Shown here: positions 47,358-55,591 of the stretch, piece by piece
How positions within the stretch are numbered: the first letter of the stretch is position 1
Layout of the letters: each line of letters opens with the position of its first letter
Source: Streptomyces olivochromogenes
Lineage (GTDB): Bacteria > Actinomycetota > Actinomycetes > Streptomycetales > Streptomycetaceae
NCBI RefSeq assembly: GCF_021538895.1
Contig: NZ_JADDRL010000026.1
Coordinates: 1-64,000, forward strand
Length of the DNA: 64,000 bases
Direction of reading: 5' to 3'
Translations under genes and position numbers: made by a program
Notes under the pieces: model-generated
The model's database searches: none
What the model saw: only the letters and a program-made list of their open reading frames with translations
Told to the model about the DNA's origin: nothing

Positions 47358-48593
47358 GTGGCGAGAACGGGCGCGGCACGGTCCCTGGTCCTGCCGCTAG
47401 TGGTCTGGGGAGCCGCCCGGACGGTCCTGCTGCTCTACGTCCTGCGGGTGTTCGTCTTCCCGGGCGTGGACGTCACGACCGACGTCTGGGTGATCTACCA
47501 GGGCTGGTACGAGACACTGTGCCAGGGCACCTTCCCGCTGGACGACGTCACCTGGCAGTACCCGCCGGCCGCCGCGCTCGCGATCCTCTCCCCCGCCCTG
47601 CTGCCCTTCCTCGACTACGCCATCGCCTTCTTCGTGCTGGCCCTCCTCGCCGACCTGGCCGTGCTGTGCGCGCTGCTGTCCGCGGGCCGGCGCCCCGGCC
47701 GCAGCCCGCACGGCGCCTGGGTGTGGATCGTGGGCGTCCCGCTGCTCGGCCCGACGGTGTACGCCCGCTACGACGTGCTGGTGACCGCGGTGGCGGTGGC
47801 CGCGCTGCTCGCGGGGGCCCGGCACCCGCGGGTGATGGGGGCGCTGGCGGGGTTCGGGGCGATGGTGAAGGTGTGGCCGGCGCTGCTGCTCGTGGGGGCC
47901 GTGCGGCGGGGGGCGTGGTCCGCGGCGGCGGTGACCGCGGGCGCGCTGGCCGCGCTGTTCGCCACCGCCATGCCCGGGGCCTTCGCCTTCCTCGCCTTCC
48001 AACGCGACCGGGGCACCGAGGTGGAGTCGGTGGGCGCGCTGGTCTTCCACGTGGCCCGGCACTTCGGCTGGAGCGGCGAGATGCTGCTCAACTACGGCTC
48101 GGTGGAGTTCCTCGGCCCGTACGTGAGCGCGGTGAGCACGGCCGCCCTCGCCCTCACCGGCGCGACCCTCGGCTGGCTGCTGCTGTGGCGGCTGCGGGCG
48201 ACCCGCTTCGGGCCGCACACGCTCGCGGACGCGGCCTTCACGGCGGTGCTGCTGTTCACGGTCACCAGCCGGGTGATCAGCCCGCAGTACCTGGTGTGGC
48301 TGATCGGTCTGGCCGGTGTCTGCCTGTGCCACCGGGAGAGCCGGATGCGCCCGCCCGCCCTCCTGCTGCTCGCCGCGGCCCTCGTCACAGTCCTGGAGTT
48401 CCCGGCGGGCTTCGCGCACGTCGTGTCCAGCGACGCGTACGGCGTCGGACTCCTCGCCCTGCGCAACGGCCTGCTGGCCGTCGCCGGCGTCCTGGCGGCC
48501 CGGCGGCTGTGGCGCTCCACCGGCTCCGGGGCTCCGGTGGTCCCCGTGCCACCTCAGGCCGCCCGTACGAAGGAGAGCCCGGTCTCCTCCTGA
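47358..48593 (+). CDS. GT87-family membrane glycosyltransferase (polyprenol-phosphate-mannose type)
   Basis: 411-residue polytopic protein with about ten membrane helices and the DUF2029/GT87 segments DVTWQYPPAAALAILSPALLP and GPTVYARYDVLVTAVAVAALLAG. The loop Asp and the YPP motif are typical of GT-C enzymes using lipid-linked sugars outside the membrane. GTG at 47358 has AGGGG five bases upstream; an ATG at 47319 would add 13 residues. Divergence from a PimB-like gene suggests a role in glycolipid or glycoprotein mannosylation, which is inference. Confidence 0.85.
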   Translation: MARTGAARSLVLPLVVWGAARTVLLLYVLRVFVFPGVDVTTDVWVIYQGWYETLCQGTFPLDDVTWQYPPAAALAILSPALLPFLDYAIAFFVLALLADLAVLCALLSAGRRPGRSPHGAWVWIVGVPLLGPTVYARYDVLVTAVAVAALLAGARHPRVMGALAGFGAMVKVWPALLLVGAVRRGAWSAAAVTAGALAALFATAMPGAFAFLAFQRDRGTEVESVGALVFHVARHFGWSGEMLLNYGSVEFLGPYVSAVSTAALALTGATLGWLLLWRLRATRFGPHTLADAAFTAVLLFTVTSRVISPQYLVWLIGLAGVCLCHRESRMRPPALLLLAAALVTVLEFPAGFAHVVSSDAYGVGLLALRNGLLAVAGVLAARRLWRSTGSGAPVVPVPPQAARTKESPVSS

Positions 48594-48660
48594 CGCCGGG
48601 CCCGCCGCCGCAGCACCGCGACGGCCGCGCACTGCACCGCCGCCGCGAGCGCCGGCGCGA

Positions 48661-48765
48661 GGCGCCGCGGGCAGGCTCGACCAGTGCACGGAGGACGGCG
48701 CGAGTGCCGCCCCGCGCCGCGTGCTCTCACTGACCGCCGTCGGCCGCGAGGACCTCCTGAAACCC
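48661..48765 (+). pseudogene. Possible remnant of a PadR/MarR-like regulator
   Basis: Between two genes, 35 codons read like the wing and last helix of a winged-helix regulator (GRLDQCTEDG ... RRVLSLTAVGREDLLKP). There is no start, no recognition helix in frame and no ribosome site. A chance frame in GC-rich DNA is a fair alternative. Confidence 0.28.
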
Positions 48766-48774
48766 GCGGCCCGC

Positions 48775-49965
48775 TCAGTCCAGCTGGGCCCTCAGGTAGT
48801 CGCGCCACCGCTCGGTGAACTCCTCCGGCGTCGTCCCGAGCACCTTGCGCAGCGCCTCCTCGACCGCGCCCGCCCGTTTCCCGTGCTTGCCGACGGCGCG
48901 GTAGAACTCGCCGAGCCGGACCTCGCCCCAGTGGTCGGCGATCATCCGGCAGGCCAGCCAGCCGCTCTCGTAGGCCTGGGCGAGCCTGGTGGCCTCGCCG
49001 CTGAAGCCGAAGTCCCGGTCCGGCGGCAGCTGCCGGGGCAGCTTGCCCTCCTGGACGGCGCGCGCCAGCTCGGGCGCGGCCTGGACCGCCGTACGGCCCG
49101 TGCCGAGGTAGCCGATCCAGTCGGCGTAGCCCTCGGAGAGCCACAGCGGGGTGGCCGCGGTCGTGTCCGCGCGGGTGGCCACATGGGTCGCCTCGTGGGT
49201 GAGCACGACCTGCCGGCCGGTAGCGCCTAGGAGGGCGTACGCCTCCGGGTTGACGACGATCCGGTCCGCGGGCGCCCTGCCCGATCCGCCCGCCTCGCCC
49301 GTGGTGACCGCGGCGATCCCGCGGTAGGAGGAGGCGGGCGAGCCGAGCAGGCCCGCCATGTCCTCCAGGGAGTCCGGTACGAGCACGACGACCCGCCGCG
49401 CCCAGTCCGTGCCCCACGCCTGCGACACGGCCGGCACCGCGCGGTCGGCCAGCGCCGCGTACCCGCGCAGCGTGTGGCCGGTCTGTCCGACCCCGAGGAT
49501 CAGGCTGTGCTCGCCCTTGACGGCCGCCACCTCGCCCTGGTCCCACAACAGCTCGTCGGCCTTCTTCGCGGGCCGGTCCGAGGCGACGTACCAGTGCCCG
49601 TCGGCGGTGCGGCTGAGGCCGAGCGTGCGGGCGGCGGTGACCGGGGCCCGGTCGTAGCCGCCGACGCGGTAGCTGAGCTCGGCGTCGGCGGTGGCGGCGG
49701 AGCCGTCGCGGTGCAGGCCGGTCAGCCGGTAGCTCCAGGACGCCAACGGGACGGAGCGGACGTTCTCGTACGGGGCGCGCGTGCCCGTGCGGCCGTACGC
49801 CGTCTCGTCGTGGCCGAGCAGGGCCACCGCCCGGCGGTCGAGCACCTGCTGCACCTCGGTGCGCGCCGTGTCGGCCGTGGGCCGCCCGCCGCAGCCGGCC
49901 AGGGGCACGAACAGCAGACAGAGCCCCGCCACCGCGGAACGCCACGCCCGTCTACGACCAGCCAC
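48775..49965 (-). CDS. Secreted lipoprotein with gluzincin metallopeptidase-like domain
   Basis: 396 residues. The signal peptide ends in the lipobox LAGC (Cys-25). An N-terminal NTF2/SnoaL-like region (about 30-120) precedes a peptidase-MA-like domain with HEATH at about 258 and LSEGYADWIGY 20 residues later, the HExxH plus distal Glu of gluzincins. It is likely anchored outside the membrane. The proteolytic target is unknown. It is followed by a long NlpC/P60 gene in the same direction 27 bases upstream. Confidence 0.87.
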   Translation of the reverse strand: MAGRRRAWRSAVAGLCLLFVPLAGCGGRPTADTARTEVQQVLDRRAVALLGHDETAYGRTGTRAPYENVRSVPLASWSYRLTGLHRDGSAATADAELSYRVGGYDRAPVTAARTLGLSRTADGHWYVASDRPAKKADELLWDQGEVAAVKGEHSLILGVGQTGHTLRGYAALADRAVPAVSQAWGTDWARRVVVLVPDSLEDMAGLLGSPASSYRGIAAVTTGEAGGSGRAPADRIVVNPEAYALLGATGRQVVLTHEATHVATRADTTAATPLWLSEGYADWIGYLGTGRTAVQAAPELARAVQEGKLPRQLPPDRDFGFSGEATRLAQAYESGWLACRMIADHWGEVRLGEFYRAVGKHGKRAGAVEEALRKVLGTTPEEFTERWRDYLRAQLD

Positions 49966-49992
49966 TTCCCGATCGTACGGCCCGCCGCGGGG

Positions 49993-51003
49993 TCAGACCC
50001 GGGTGACCGACGAGACGGGCATCATCCCGACCGGGTCGTAGCGGACCGCGGCGCCGGGATAGGGGGCGTGGATCACCTGGCCGTTGCCCACGTACATCGC
50101 CACATGGCTGGCGTCGGAGCGGTAGACGACGAGGTCACCGGGCCGGGCCTGGGAGAGCGGGACCTGCCGGCCGGCGTACCGCTGCTCCTGCGAGGTGCGC
50201 GGCAGCTGGATCCCGGCATGCTCGTACGACCACTGCATCAGGCCCGAACAGTCGAAGCCGGAGGGGCCGTTGGCGCCCCAGACGTAGGGGCGGCCGAGCG
50301 CGGAGCGGGCGGCGGCGAGAGCCGACGCGGAGCGGGCGTCCGGGGCGACCACGCCCGAGACGTCGGGGAAGTGCAGGCGGCCGTCGCGCGAGGCCCGCTC
50401 GTAGGCGGCACGCTGCTCGTTCGGCAGGGAGTTGAGCAGCCTTCGGGCCTTGGCGAGCTTCTGCTCCACGGTCCGCTTGTGCGTGGCGACCGCCGTCCGG
50501 CTCTTCTCCAGCTCGGCGAGCTTCCCGGCGGCCTCGGAGCGCTCCTGGGCGAGTTGGCGCAGGGCCGACCGGAGCTCCTTGAGCTCGGCCGCCTGACGGG
50601 CGCCGATCCGGTCGAGGGTGGACGCCTTGTCGAGGTAGTCGGCCGGGTCGTCGGAGAAGAGCAGGGCCACGGTGGGATCGATGCCGCCGGAGCGGTACTG
50701 GGCGCCGGCCAGCGAACCGAGCGCCTCCCGCATGGTGTTGATGCGCTCCTGCTGCCGGGCGATGTGGTCCTGCGCCAGGCCCACCTCCCGGCGCAGCACG
50801 CCCGCGCGTTCCCCGGCCCTGTCGTAGGCCTGGGTCGCCCGCTCGGCCTCCGTGTAGAGGCGGTCCACCTCGGCACGGGTGTCGGTGTGCGGAGCGGCGC
50901 TCGCCGGTACGGCGCCGAAGGCGGCGGCCGCCGCGGACAACATGCACAGGGCTACGGCTCCCCGGTCGAACCCGGACGGTACAAGGCGGCGATGGAACCC
51001 CAC
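49993..51003 (-). CDS. Secreted NlpC/P60 peptidoglycan hydrolase with coiled coil (paralogue 1)
   Basis: 336-residue RipA-like endopeptidase that should cut the D-Glu to mDAP bond of stem peptides. Signal peptide, about 160 residues of coiled coil, then the NlpC/P60 domain (about 225-336) with catalytic Cys in GFDCSGLMQWSYEHAG, His in SDASHVAMYVGNG and the third polar residue in VIHAPYPG. GTG at 51003 has AAGGAG upstream. It is a tandem paralogue of the next gene, as with Mtb Rv2190c at the same place. Confidence 0.93.
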   Translation of the reverse strand: MGFHRRLVPSGFDRGAVALCMLSAAAAAFGAVPASAAPHTDTRAEVDRLYTEAERATQAYDRAGERAGVLRREVGLAQDHIARQQERINTMREALGSLAGAQYRSGGIDPTVALLFSDDPADYLDKASTLDRIGARQAAELKELRSALRQLAQERSEAAGKLAELEKSRTAVATHKRTVEQKLAKARRLLNSLPNEQRAAYERASRDGRLHFPDVSGVVAPDARSASALAAARSALGRPYVWGANGPSGFDCSGLMQWSYEHAGIQLPRTSQEQRYAGRQVPLSQARPGDLVVYRSDASHVAMYVGNGQVIHAPYPGAAVRYDPVGMMPVSSVTRV

Positions 51004-51111
51004 GGGAAGCCGCGCTCCTTCCGCTGGCGGACGTCTGACTGCTCGAAAGCTCGCCAGACAGTAGCCGCGCGGACACACACCGTCCAAAGGCCACAGGGGC
51101 CGCACAACGCG

Positions 51112-51147
51112 ACGCCCCGCCGATGACGCAGGTCACCGGCGGGGCGT
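51112..51147 (-). terminator. Terminator after the second NlpC/P60 gene
   Basis: Arms ACGCCCCGCCG and CGGCGGGGCGT pair perfectly around a 14-base loop, 52 bases after the stop at 51199. It separates the two paralogues, so each probably has its own promoter. Confidence 0.72.
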
Positions 51148-51198
51148 GGAGTCAGTTTGGGTTGTCGCGAATCGCCCGTTCGGGCGGCAGCCGCAGGG

Positions 51199-52233
51199 TC
51201 AGACGCGGACGCCGAACTGGAACGGCATGTTGCCGATCGCCTCGTAGCGCACGACGGCACCGGTGTGCGGGGCGTGCAGCACCTGGCCGTTGCCGGCGTA
51301 GAGGCCGACGTGGTGGGCGTCGCCGTAGAAGATGACGAGGTCGCCGACCTGGAGGTCGCTCTGGCTGTAGATGCGCGTACCAGCGCCGGCCTGGGCCTCG
51401 GAGGTACGCGGGATGGAGACGCCGGCCTGGGCGTAGGCCCAGGAGGTCAGGCCCGAGCAGTCGAAGGAGGACGGGCCGGAGGCGCCGTAGACGTAGGGCG
51501 AGCCGAGCTTGCTCTTGGCGGCGGCGAAGGCGGCGGCGGCCCGGCCGGAGGCGGGGGTGTCGTTGCCGAGGTCCACGCGCTCGCTGGCGGAACGGCTGGC
51601 GCGAGCCTGGTCGGCGGCGAGCGCCGCCTTCTCCTTGGCCGTCAGGGTGTTGAGCAGCTTCTGCGCCTCGGCGAGCTTGCCCTGGACTTCCTTCTTCTTC
51701 TTGCCCAGCTCGGTGCGGGTGGAAGCGAGGTCCTTGAGCTTGTCGGTGGCTTCCGTCCGCTCCTGGGCCAGTTCGCGCTGCTTGTCCTGAATCTTCTTCA
51801 GGGCCTCGACCTGCTGGCCGCTCAACTGGTCGAGCGTGGAGGCCTTGTCGAGGTAGTTGTCCGGGTCGGACGAGAGGAAGAGCTGGAGGGACGGGTCTAT
51901 GCCGCCGGACCGGTACTGGGCGGTGGCCATCGAACCCAGGCCGTCGCGCAGCTTGTTGAGGTCCTCCTGGCCGCGGGCCACGTTGTCCTGGATGGTGGAG
52001 ATCTCCTTCTGGAGCTTCTCCTGCTTCTCCTTGGCCCCGTTGTACTTCTCGGTGGCCTGCTCCGCCTGCTCGTAGAGCTTGTCGACCTTTGCCTTGACCT
52101 CGTCCTTGCTGAGCTTCTCGCTCGGTGCCGCGTTGGCGGCGTTCGCGCTCAGGACGACGGCAGCGGCGGCTGCGGTGGTCAGCACGGTCACGCGCGTGCG
52201 GCTCGGCTGCTTGGGTCGACGGTGGGACGCCAC
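51199..52233 (-). CDS. Secreted NlpC/P60 peptidoglycan hydrolase with coiled coil (paralogue 2)
   Basis: 344 residues with the same layout as its neighbour: signal peptide ending ANAA, a long Lys/Glu-rich coiled coil (SKDEVKAKVDKLYEQAEQA onward) and a C-terminal NlpC/P60 domain with SFDCSGLTSWAYAQAG, HHVGLYAGNG and VLHAPHTG. Coiled-coil regions like this may dock to FtsEX-type activators. GTG at 52233 is used because AAGGAG is nine bases upstream; a longer start at 52263 is less likely. Confidence 0.94.
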   Translation of the reverse strand: MASHRRPKQPSRTRVTVLTTAAAAAVVLSANAANAAPSEKLSKDEVKAKVDKLYEQAEQATEKYNGAKEKQEKLQKEISTIQDNVARGQEDLNKLRDGLGSMATAQYRSGGIDPSLQLFLSSDPDNYLDKASTLDQLSGQQVEALKKIQDKQRELAQERTEATDKLKDLASTRTELGKKKKEVQGKLAEAQKLLNTLTAKEKAALAADQARASRSASERVDLGNDTPASGRAAAAFAAAKSKLGSPYVYGASGPSSFDCSGLTSWAYAQAGVSIPRTSEAQAGAGTRIYSQSDLQVGDLVIFYGDAHHVGLYAGNGQVLHAPHTGAVVRYEAIGNMPFQFGVRV

Positions 52234-52285
52234 GGAGACGGGCTCCTTCTTTTGAGTGATCACCCGTGTGGAGGTTCGAGCCCAG

Positions 52286-52315
52286 ACCCTAGTGACCTTG
52301 CTGTGATCAGTTCAA
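52286..52315 (-). promoter_or_regulatory. Promoter of the second NlpC/P60 gene
   Basis: On the minus strand TTGAAC (52315-52310) and TAGGGT (52291-52286) are 18 bases apart, about 53 bases before the GTG. The leader also contains a GTGATCAC palindrome. I looked for a c-di-AMP riboswitch here and did not see one. Confidence 0.5.
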
Positions 52316-52444
52316 ATCCTCACACCAAAAAATCCTGTCCCGCAATCCATTCTTTGCACACAACTCACACGCGGTGATCCCCGATTGACGCTACGTCGAG
52401 CGACGATTCGACCAATTCGGTCATTGCGTATGCGCGTTGAATGT

Positions 52445-53788
52445 TCAGGACAGTCGCTTGAGAAGTACCGCAGACGCGACAGGTCGGGCACCGGCCTTCG
52501 CGACCCCGTCGGCGACCTCGCGGTCGGTCGAGGCGACGATCACCGGGCGGCCCGGCGGCTCCGCGCGGACGAGCTGGCGGATGAGCTCGTCGGCGGTGAC
52601 GCCCGGCTTGGAGAACAGCACCCGGACGCCCCGTGGGGGCGCCAGCAGGACCGGCGCGGCCAGTTCGGCGCCGTCGAAGACGCACGTGACCTCGGCGCCG
52701 GTCTGCGCGGCGAGCTGCGAGAGCTGACCGAGCAGCCGCAGCCGCTGCTTCTCCAGCGGCATCTGCGGATAGCCGGTCTTGGTGACGTTGTAGCCGTCGA
52801 CCACCAAGTGCGCCTGCGGCAGGGCGAGAAGCTGGTCGAGAATGGCCGGATCGCTGTCGGACAGCGCCCGTGCGGCGATGTCCTTCGGGGTCATTCGTCC
52901 CGGTTCGACCGCGTCCACGGTCTCGGCCGGGCGCACCGAGACGGGCGGCAGGGCCAACTCCCGGCGCAGCCCCTGGGCCGCGTCCAGGACGGTGTCGAGC
53001 AGCAGCCGTACGCGCATGTCCTCGACGCTGCGCCCCTCACGGGCCGCCCGGCGGGTGGCCTCCAAGGTGGCCTCCGCCTCCCCCAGACGGGCCTTGAGCC
53101 GCCGGTTCTCGCTCTCGGCGGCCGAGACCTGCGCGTGCCCCTCCGTGCGGACGGCCTCCATCTCGCCGTGCGCCTTGCGCAGTGCCGCCTCGCCGCGCTT
53201 CACGTCGCTCTGGGCCGCACGCAGCTTGCGATGAAGCGATTCCGCTTCCTTCTTCGCCGACTCCAGCTCGACGCGCAGCCGCTCCGTCTCGGCCCGGATC
53301 TGCTCGCGGGCCCGGTCCAGCTCCTCGCGCAGCCGCTCCAGTTCGGCCCGGCTCTCCTCGTCGGCGCGCTCGGCGTCCGCCCGCTGGGCCTCCTCGCCGG
53401 CCGCGGTCACCAGCTTCACCCAGCCCGTGGGGCGCAGTACATAGGCCGCGGCCGCCACGTCGAGCGGGTCCGCGGCCGGGGGCGGCGAGCCGGAGTCGAG
53501 AGCGCCGGCGAGTTCCGGCTGGGCCTCTCTCAGTTTCTCGCCGATGCGCTGCCGGAACAGTGGGTCGGTCTCCAGGGCCGCGGCCATGGCGTTGCCCGCG
53601 AACTTGGCCCGACGGTTCGGGGCGAACCGGGCGTACTGCCGCAACTGGGCGGGCAGTTCGCCGACGGTCAGCCCGCCGAAACCGTCCGAGACGATCTGCA
53701 CGACCCGGCGTCGCACACCGTCGGGCAGCGGACGGTCAAGCACCTCGGCGGTGCCGTCGCCCGGCCCCCCGCCTGTGGTCTCCACCAT
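52445..53788 (-). CDS. NYN-domain (YacP-like) RNA-binding protein with coiled coil
   Basis: 447 residues. An N-terminal helical region (about 1-110), a long charged coiled coil (about 130-265, AELERLREELDRAREQIRAE) and a C-terminal NYN/PIN-like nuclease domain with HLVVDGYNVTKTGYPQ, VTCVFDGAEL and VIVASTDREVADGV, supplying the acidic metal sites. The family is thought to cleave or process RNA. It is conserved in Streptomyces near the NlpC genes; partner unknown. Confidence 0.88.
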   Translation of the reverse strand: MVETTGGGPGDGTAEVLDRPLPDGVRRRVVQIVSDGFGGLTVGELPAQLRQYARFAPNRRAKFAGNAMAAALETDPLFRQRIGEKLREAQPELAGALDSGSPPPAADPLDVAAAAYVLRPTGWVKLVTAAGEEAQRADAERADEESRAELERLREELDRAREQIRAETERLRVELESAKKEAESLHRKLRAAQSDVKRGEAALRKAHGEMEAVRTEGHAQVSAAESENRRLKARLGEAEATLEATRRAAREGRSVEDMRVRLLLDTVLDAAQGLRRELALPPVSVRPAETVDAVEPGRMTPKDIAARALSDSDPAILDQLLALPQAHLVVDGYNVTKTGYPQMPLEKQRLRLLGQLSQLAAQTGAEVTCVFDGAELAAPVLLAPPRGVRVLFSKPGVTADELIRQLVRAEPPGRPVIVASTDREVADGVAKAGARPVASAVLLKRLS

Positions 53789-53824
53789 CCGTCACACCCC
53801 ATCACCTGTGCGGGCCGCTCCTGC

Positions 53825-54064
53825 TCAGGAGTCGGCGCCCGGCCTGTCCACGAGTTCCACCTGGTCCACCGCGTTGCACCAGCGGCAGCGGACCGACTCG
53901 ATGGTCTCACTGACCACCTCGCGCTCCTCGACCTTCGGCTCACCGGCCAGGTCGAGATGGACGTACTCGACGACCTTCGACGAGCGCGTCACGTCGAAGC
54001 GCGTGAGGTTGCCGCAGAGGGTGCAGCGCCAACGCGTCGTGGTGGTCGGCAGGGGAACCGGCAT
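53825..54064 (-). CDS. Small zinc-ribbon protein
   Basis: 79 residues with two CxxC knuckles, RWRCTLCGNLTRFD and ESVRCRWCNAVD, 47 residues apart, forming a probable zinc ribbon around a beta-rich core. It starts at an ATG with a weak ribosome site. It is about 36 bases upstream of the NYN gene on the same strand, so cotranscription is likely. Function unknown. Confidence 0.8.
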   Translation of the reverse strand: MPVPLPTTTTRWRCTLCGNLTRFDVTRSSKVVEYVHLDLAGEPKVEEREVVSETIESVRCRWCNAVDQVELVDRPGADS

Positions 54065-54218
54065 CGTGGCTCTTCGCTTCCTTCTGTGTCCGTGACGCGC
54101 CGTCTGCCCGGCGCGTGTGGCTCGTAACCCTACGGCCTGGCGGGTACTCGTCGCCCGTCTGTCCACGGCGGCGAGGCGGTCTGTGCCAGTGCGTCCCGTT
54201 ACGTCATGCTCTGTGTTC

Positions 54219-54965
54219 ATGATCCGCAACTGGAGCACGGCGACCGGCAGGACCCTCAGGGCGATCCGGACCTCCCCGGCGCCGATGACGTACGCCCTCA
54301 TCGCCCTGTGCTGCCTGGTCTTCGTGACCGGCCCGGCATCCGGGCTCAATCCGGCGTACGGCTCCGGCGACGCGCTGCTCGCGGCGCAGCGGGCGTACTT
54401 CCGGCACTGGGGTGTCGTGCCCGCGGACCTGTTCGACGGCCCCGCCCGGGAGGCCCTCACGCCCATCACGGCCCTGTTCGTGCACGGCAGCTGGGTGCAT
54501 CTGCTCGGCAACATGCTCTTCCTCTACGTCTTCGGGGCGATGACCGAGGAACGGATGGGCCGCGTGCAGTTCACCCTGTTCTACGTCTGCTGCGGATATC
54601 TGGCCCTGCTCGGCTACGCGGCCGCCAACGCCACCGCCGAGCAGTCGCTGGTCGGCGCCTCCGGGGCGATCTCGGCGGTCCTCGGCGCCTTCCTCTACCT
54701 GTTCCCCGGAGCCCGTGTCACCAGTCTCCTCCCGTTCCTGTTCTTCCTCCCGCTGCGCTTCCCCGCCTGGGTCGTGCTGCCCTTCTGGGTGGCCCTGCAG
54801 TGGCTGGCGGCGGGCCGCGCTCCCCAGGGGCCCGGGGTGGCCTATCTCGCGCACCTGGTGGGCTTCTCGCTGGGCTTCGTCTTCGCGTGGGTGCGTTTCG
54901 GACGGGCGACTAGAGTGAAGGCCGCCCCAGCGACGCCGGCCTCCGAGGGAGAGAACCAGCCGTGA
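54219..54965 (+). CDS. Rhomboid-family intramembrane serine protease
   Basis: 248-residue polytopic protein with six helices. The rhomboid signatures are HLLGNMLFLYVFG, catalytic Ser in VGASGAISAVLG and catalytic His in YLAHLVGFSLG. It should cleave membrane helices of client proteins. The start is uncertain: ATG at 54219, GTG at 54213 or ATG at 54285; none has a ribosome site. The stop overlaps the next gene by four bases. Confidence 0.9.
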   Translation: MIRNWSTATGRTLRAIRTSPAPMTYALIALCCLVFVTGPASGLNPAYGSGDALLAAQRAYFRHWGVVPADLFDGPAREALTPITALFVHGSWVHLLGNMLFLYVFGAMTEERMGRVQFTLFYVCCGYLALLGYAAANATAEQSLVGASGAISAVLGAFLYLFPGARVTSLLPFLFFLPLRFPAWVVLPFWVALQWLAAGRAPQGPGVAYLAHLVGFSLGFVFAWVRFGRATRVKAAPATPASEGENQP

Positions 54966-55243
54966 TCACCGCGATCGTGCTCATCAAGACCAGCGTGGAC
55001 CGGATCCCCGAGATCGCGGAGCGGATCGCCTCGCTGGACAGCGTCAGCGAGGTCTTCTCCGTCACCGGCACCTACGACCTGATCGCCATGGTCCGGGTCC
55101 AGCAGCACGAGGACCTGGCCGAGGTCATCCCCGGCCGCATCAGCAAGATCCCGGGCGTCGAGGCCACCGACACGCACGTCGCGTTCCGCACGTACTCCCA
55201 GCACGACCTGGAGGCGGCGTTCTCCATCGGACTGGACAACTAG
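54962..55243 (+). CDS. Stand-alone Lrp/AsnC effector-binding (RAM) domain protein
   Basis: 93 residues comprising only the ligand-binding RAM domain (AIVLIKTSVDRIPEIAERIA; VFSVTGTYDLIAMVRVQQHEDL) with no HTH. Such proteins bind amino acids and may modulate full-length Lrp relatives. GTG overlaps the rhomboid stop (GTGA), so the two are coupled. Confidence 0.9.
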   Translation: MITAIVLIKTSVDRIPEIAERIASLDSVSEVFSVTGTYDLIAMVRVQQHEDLAEVIPGRISKIPGVEATDTHVAFRTYSQHDLEAAFSIGLDN

Positions 55244-55266
55244 GACGGCCCCTGGCCGGGGGCCTG

Positions 55267-55319
55267 CGCGGCACCACGCCCCGGCGCCGCTGCGAGCGCC
55301 CCCGGGGCGTGGTGCCGCG
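55267..55319. terminator. Strong 18-base-pair hairpin between convergent genes
   Basis: Arms CGCGGCACCACGCCCCGG (55267-55284) and CCGGGGCGTGGTGCCGCG (55302-55319) are perfectly complementary around a 17-base loop. It follows the RAM-domain gene by 23 bases and serves as the likely bidirectional terminator. Its right half lies in a duplicated segment. Confidence 0.8.
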
Positions 55320-55591
55320 GTCAGACCGCCGGGACGCAGCGGCCGTCCTGGGTGCGGTACTGCCACTTGGCGCCGTCAAGGACCAGTCCCTTCACGACAC
55401 CGACAGAGCACTCGACGTGCCTTCCGCACCCGCCTCCCGGCGCCCCGGCCGAGGGCGCCGCTGCGAGCGCCCCCGGGGCGTAGTACCGGGTTCAGACCGC
55501 CGGGACGCAGCGGCCGTCCTGGGTGCGGTACTGCCACTTGGCGCCGTCGCAAACCAGTTCCCGTACGGCGCCGACGAAGCGCTCGACGTGC
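55283..55591. repeat. Direct duplication of the 3' end of the aminotransferase gene (171-base offset)
   Basis: 55283-55420 matches 55454-55591 at about 88 percent by my hand count (16 differences in 138), and 57 consecutive bases (55321-55377) are identical. The offset is 171 bases, exactly 57 codons. Both copies keep the frame end GAKWQYRTQDGRCVPAV and the stop. The gene now ends at the inner copy (55492); the outer copy is a remnant that still carries the intact terminator. Confidence 0.92.

Noticed and set aside
52264-52440. Possible c-di-AMP (ydaO) riboswitch before the NlpC/P60 gene
   Set aside because: Such elements precede many Streptomyces wall hydrolases, but the conserved ydaO blocks are not found in this leader.
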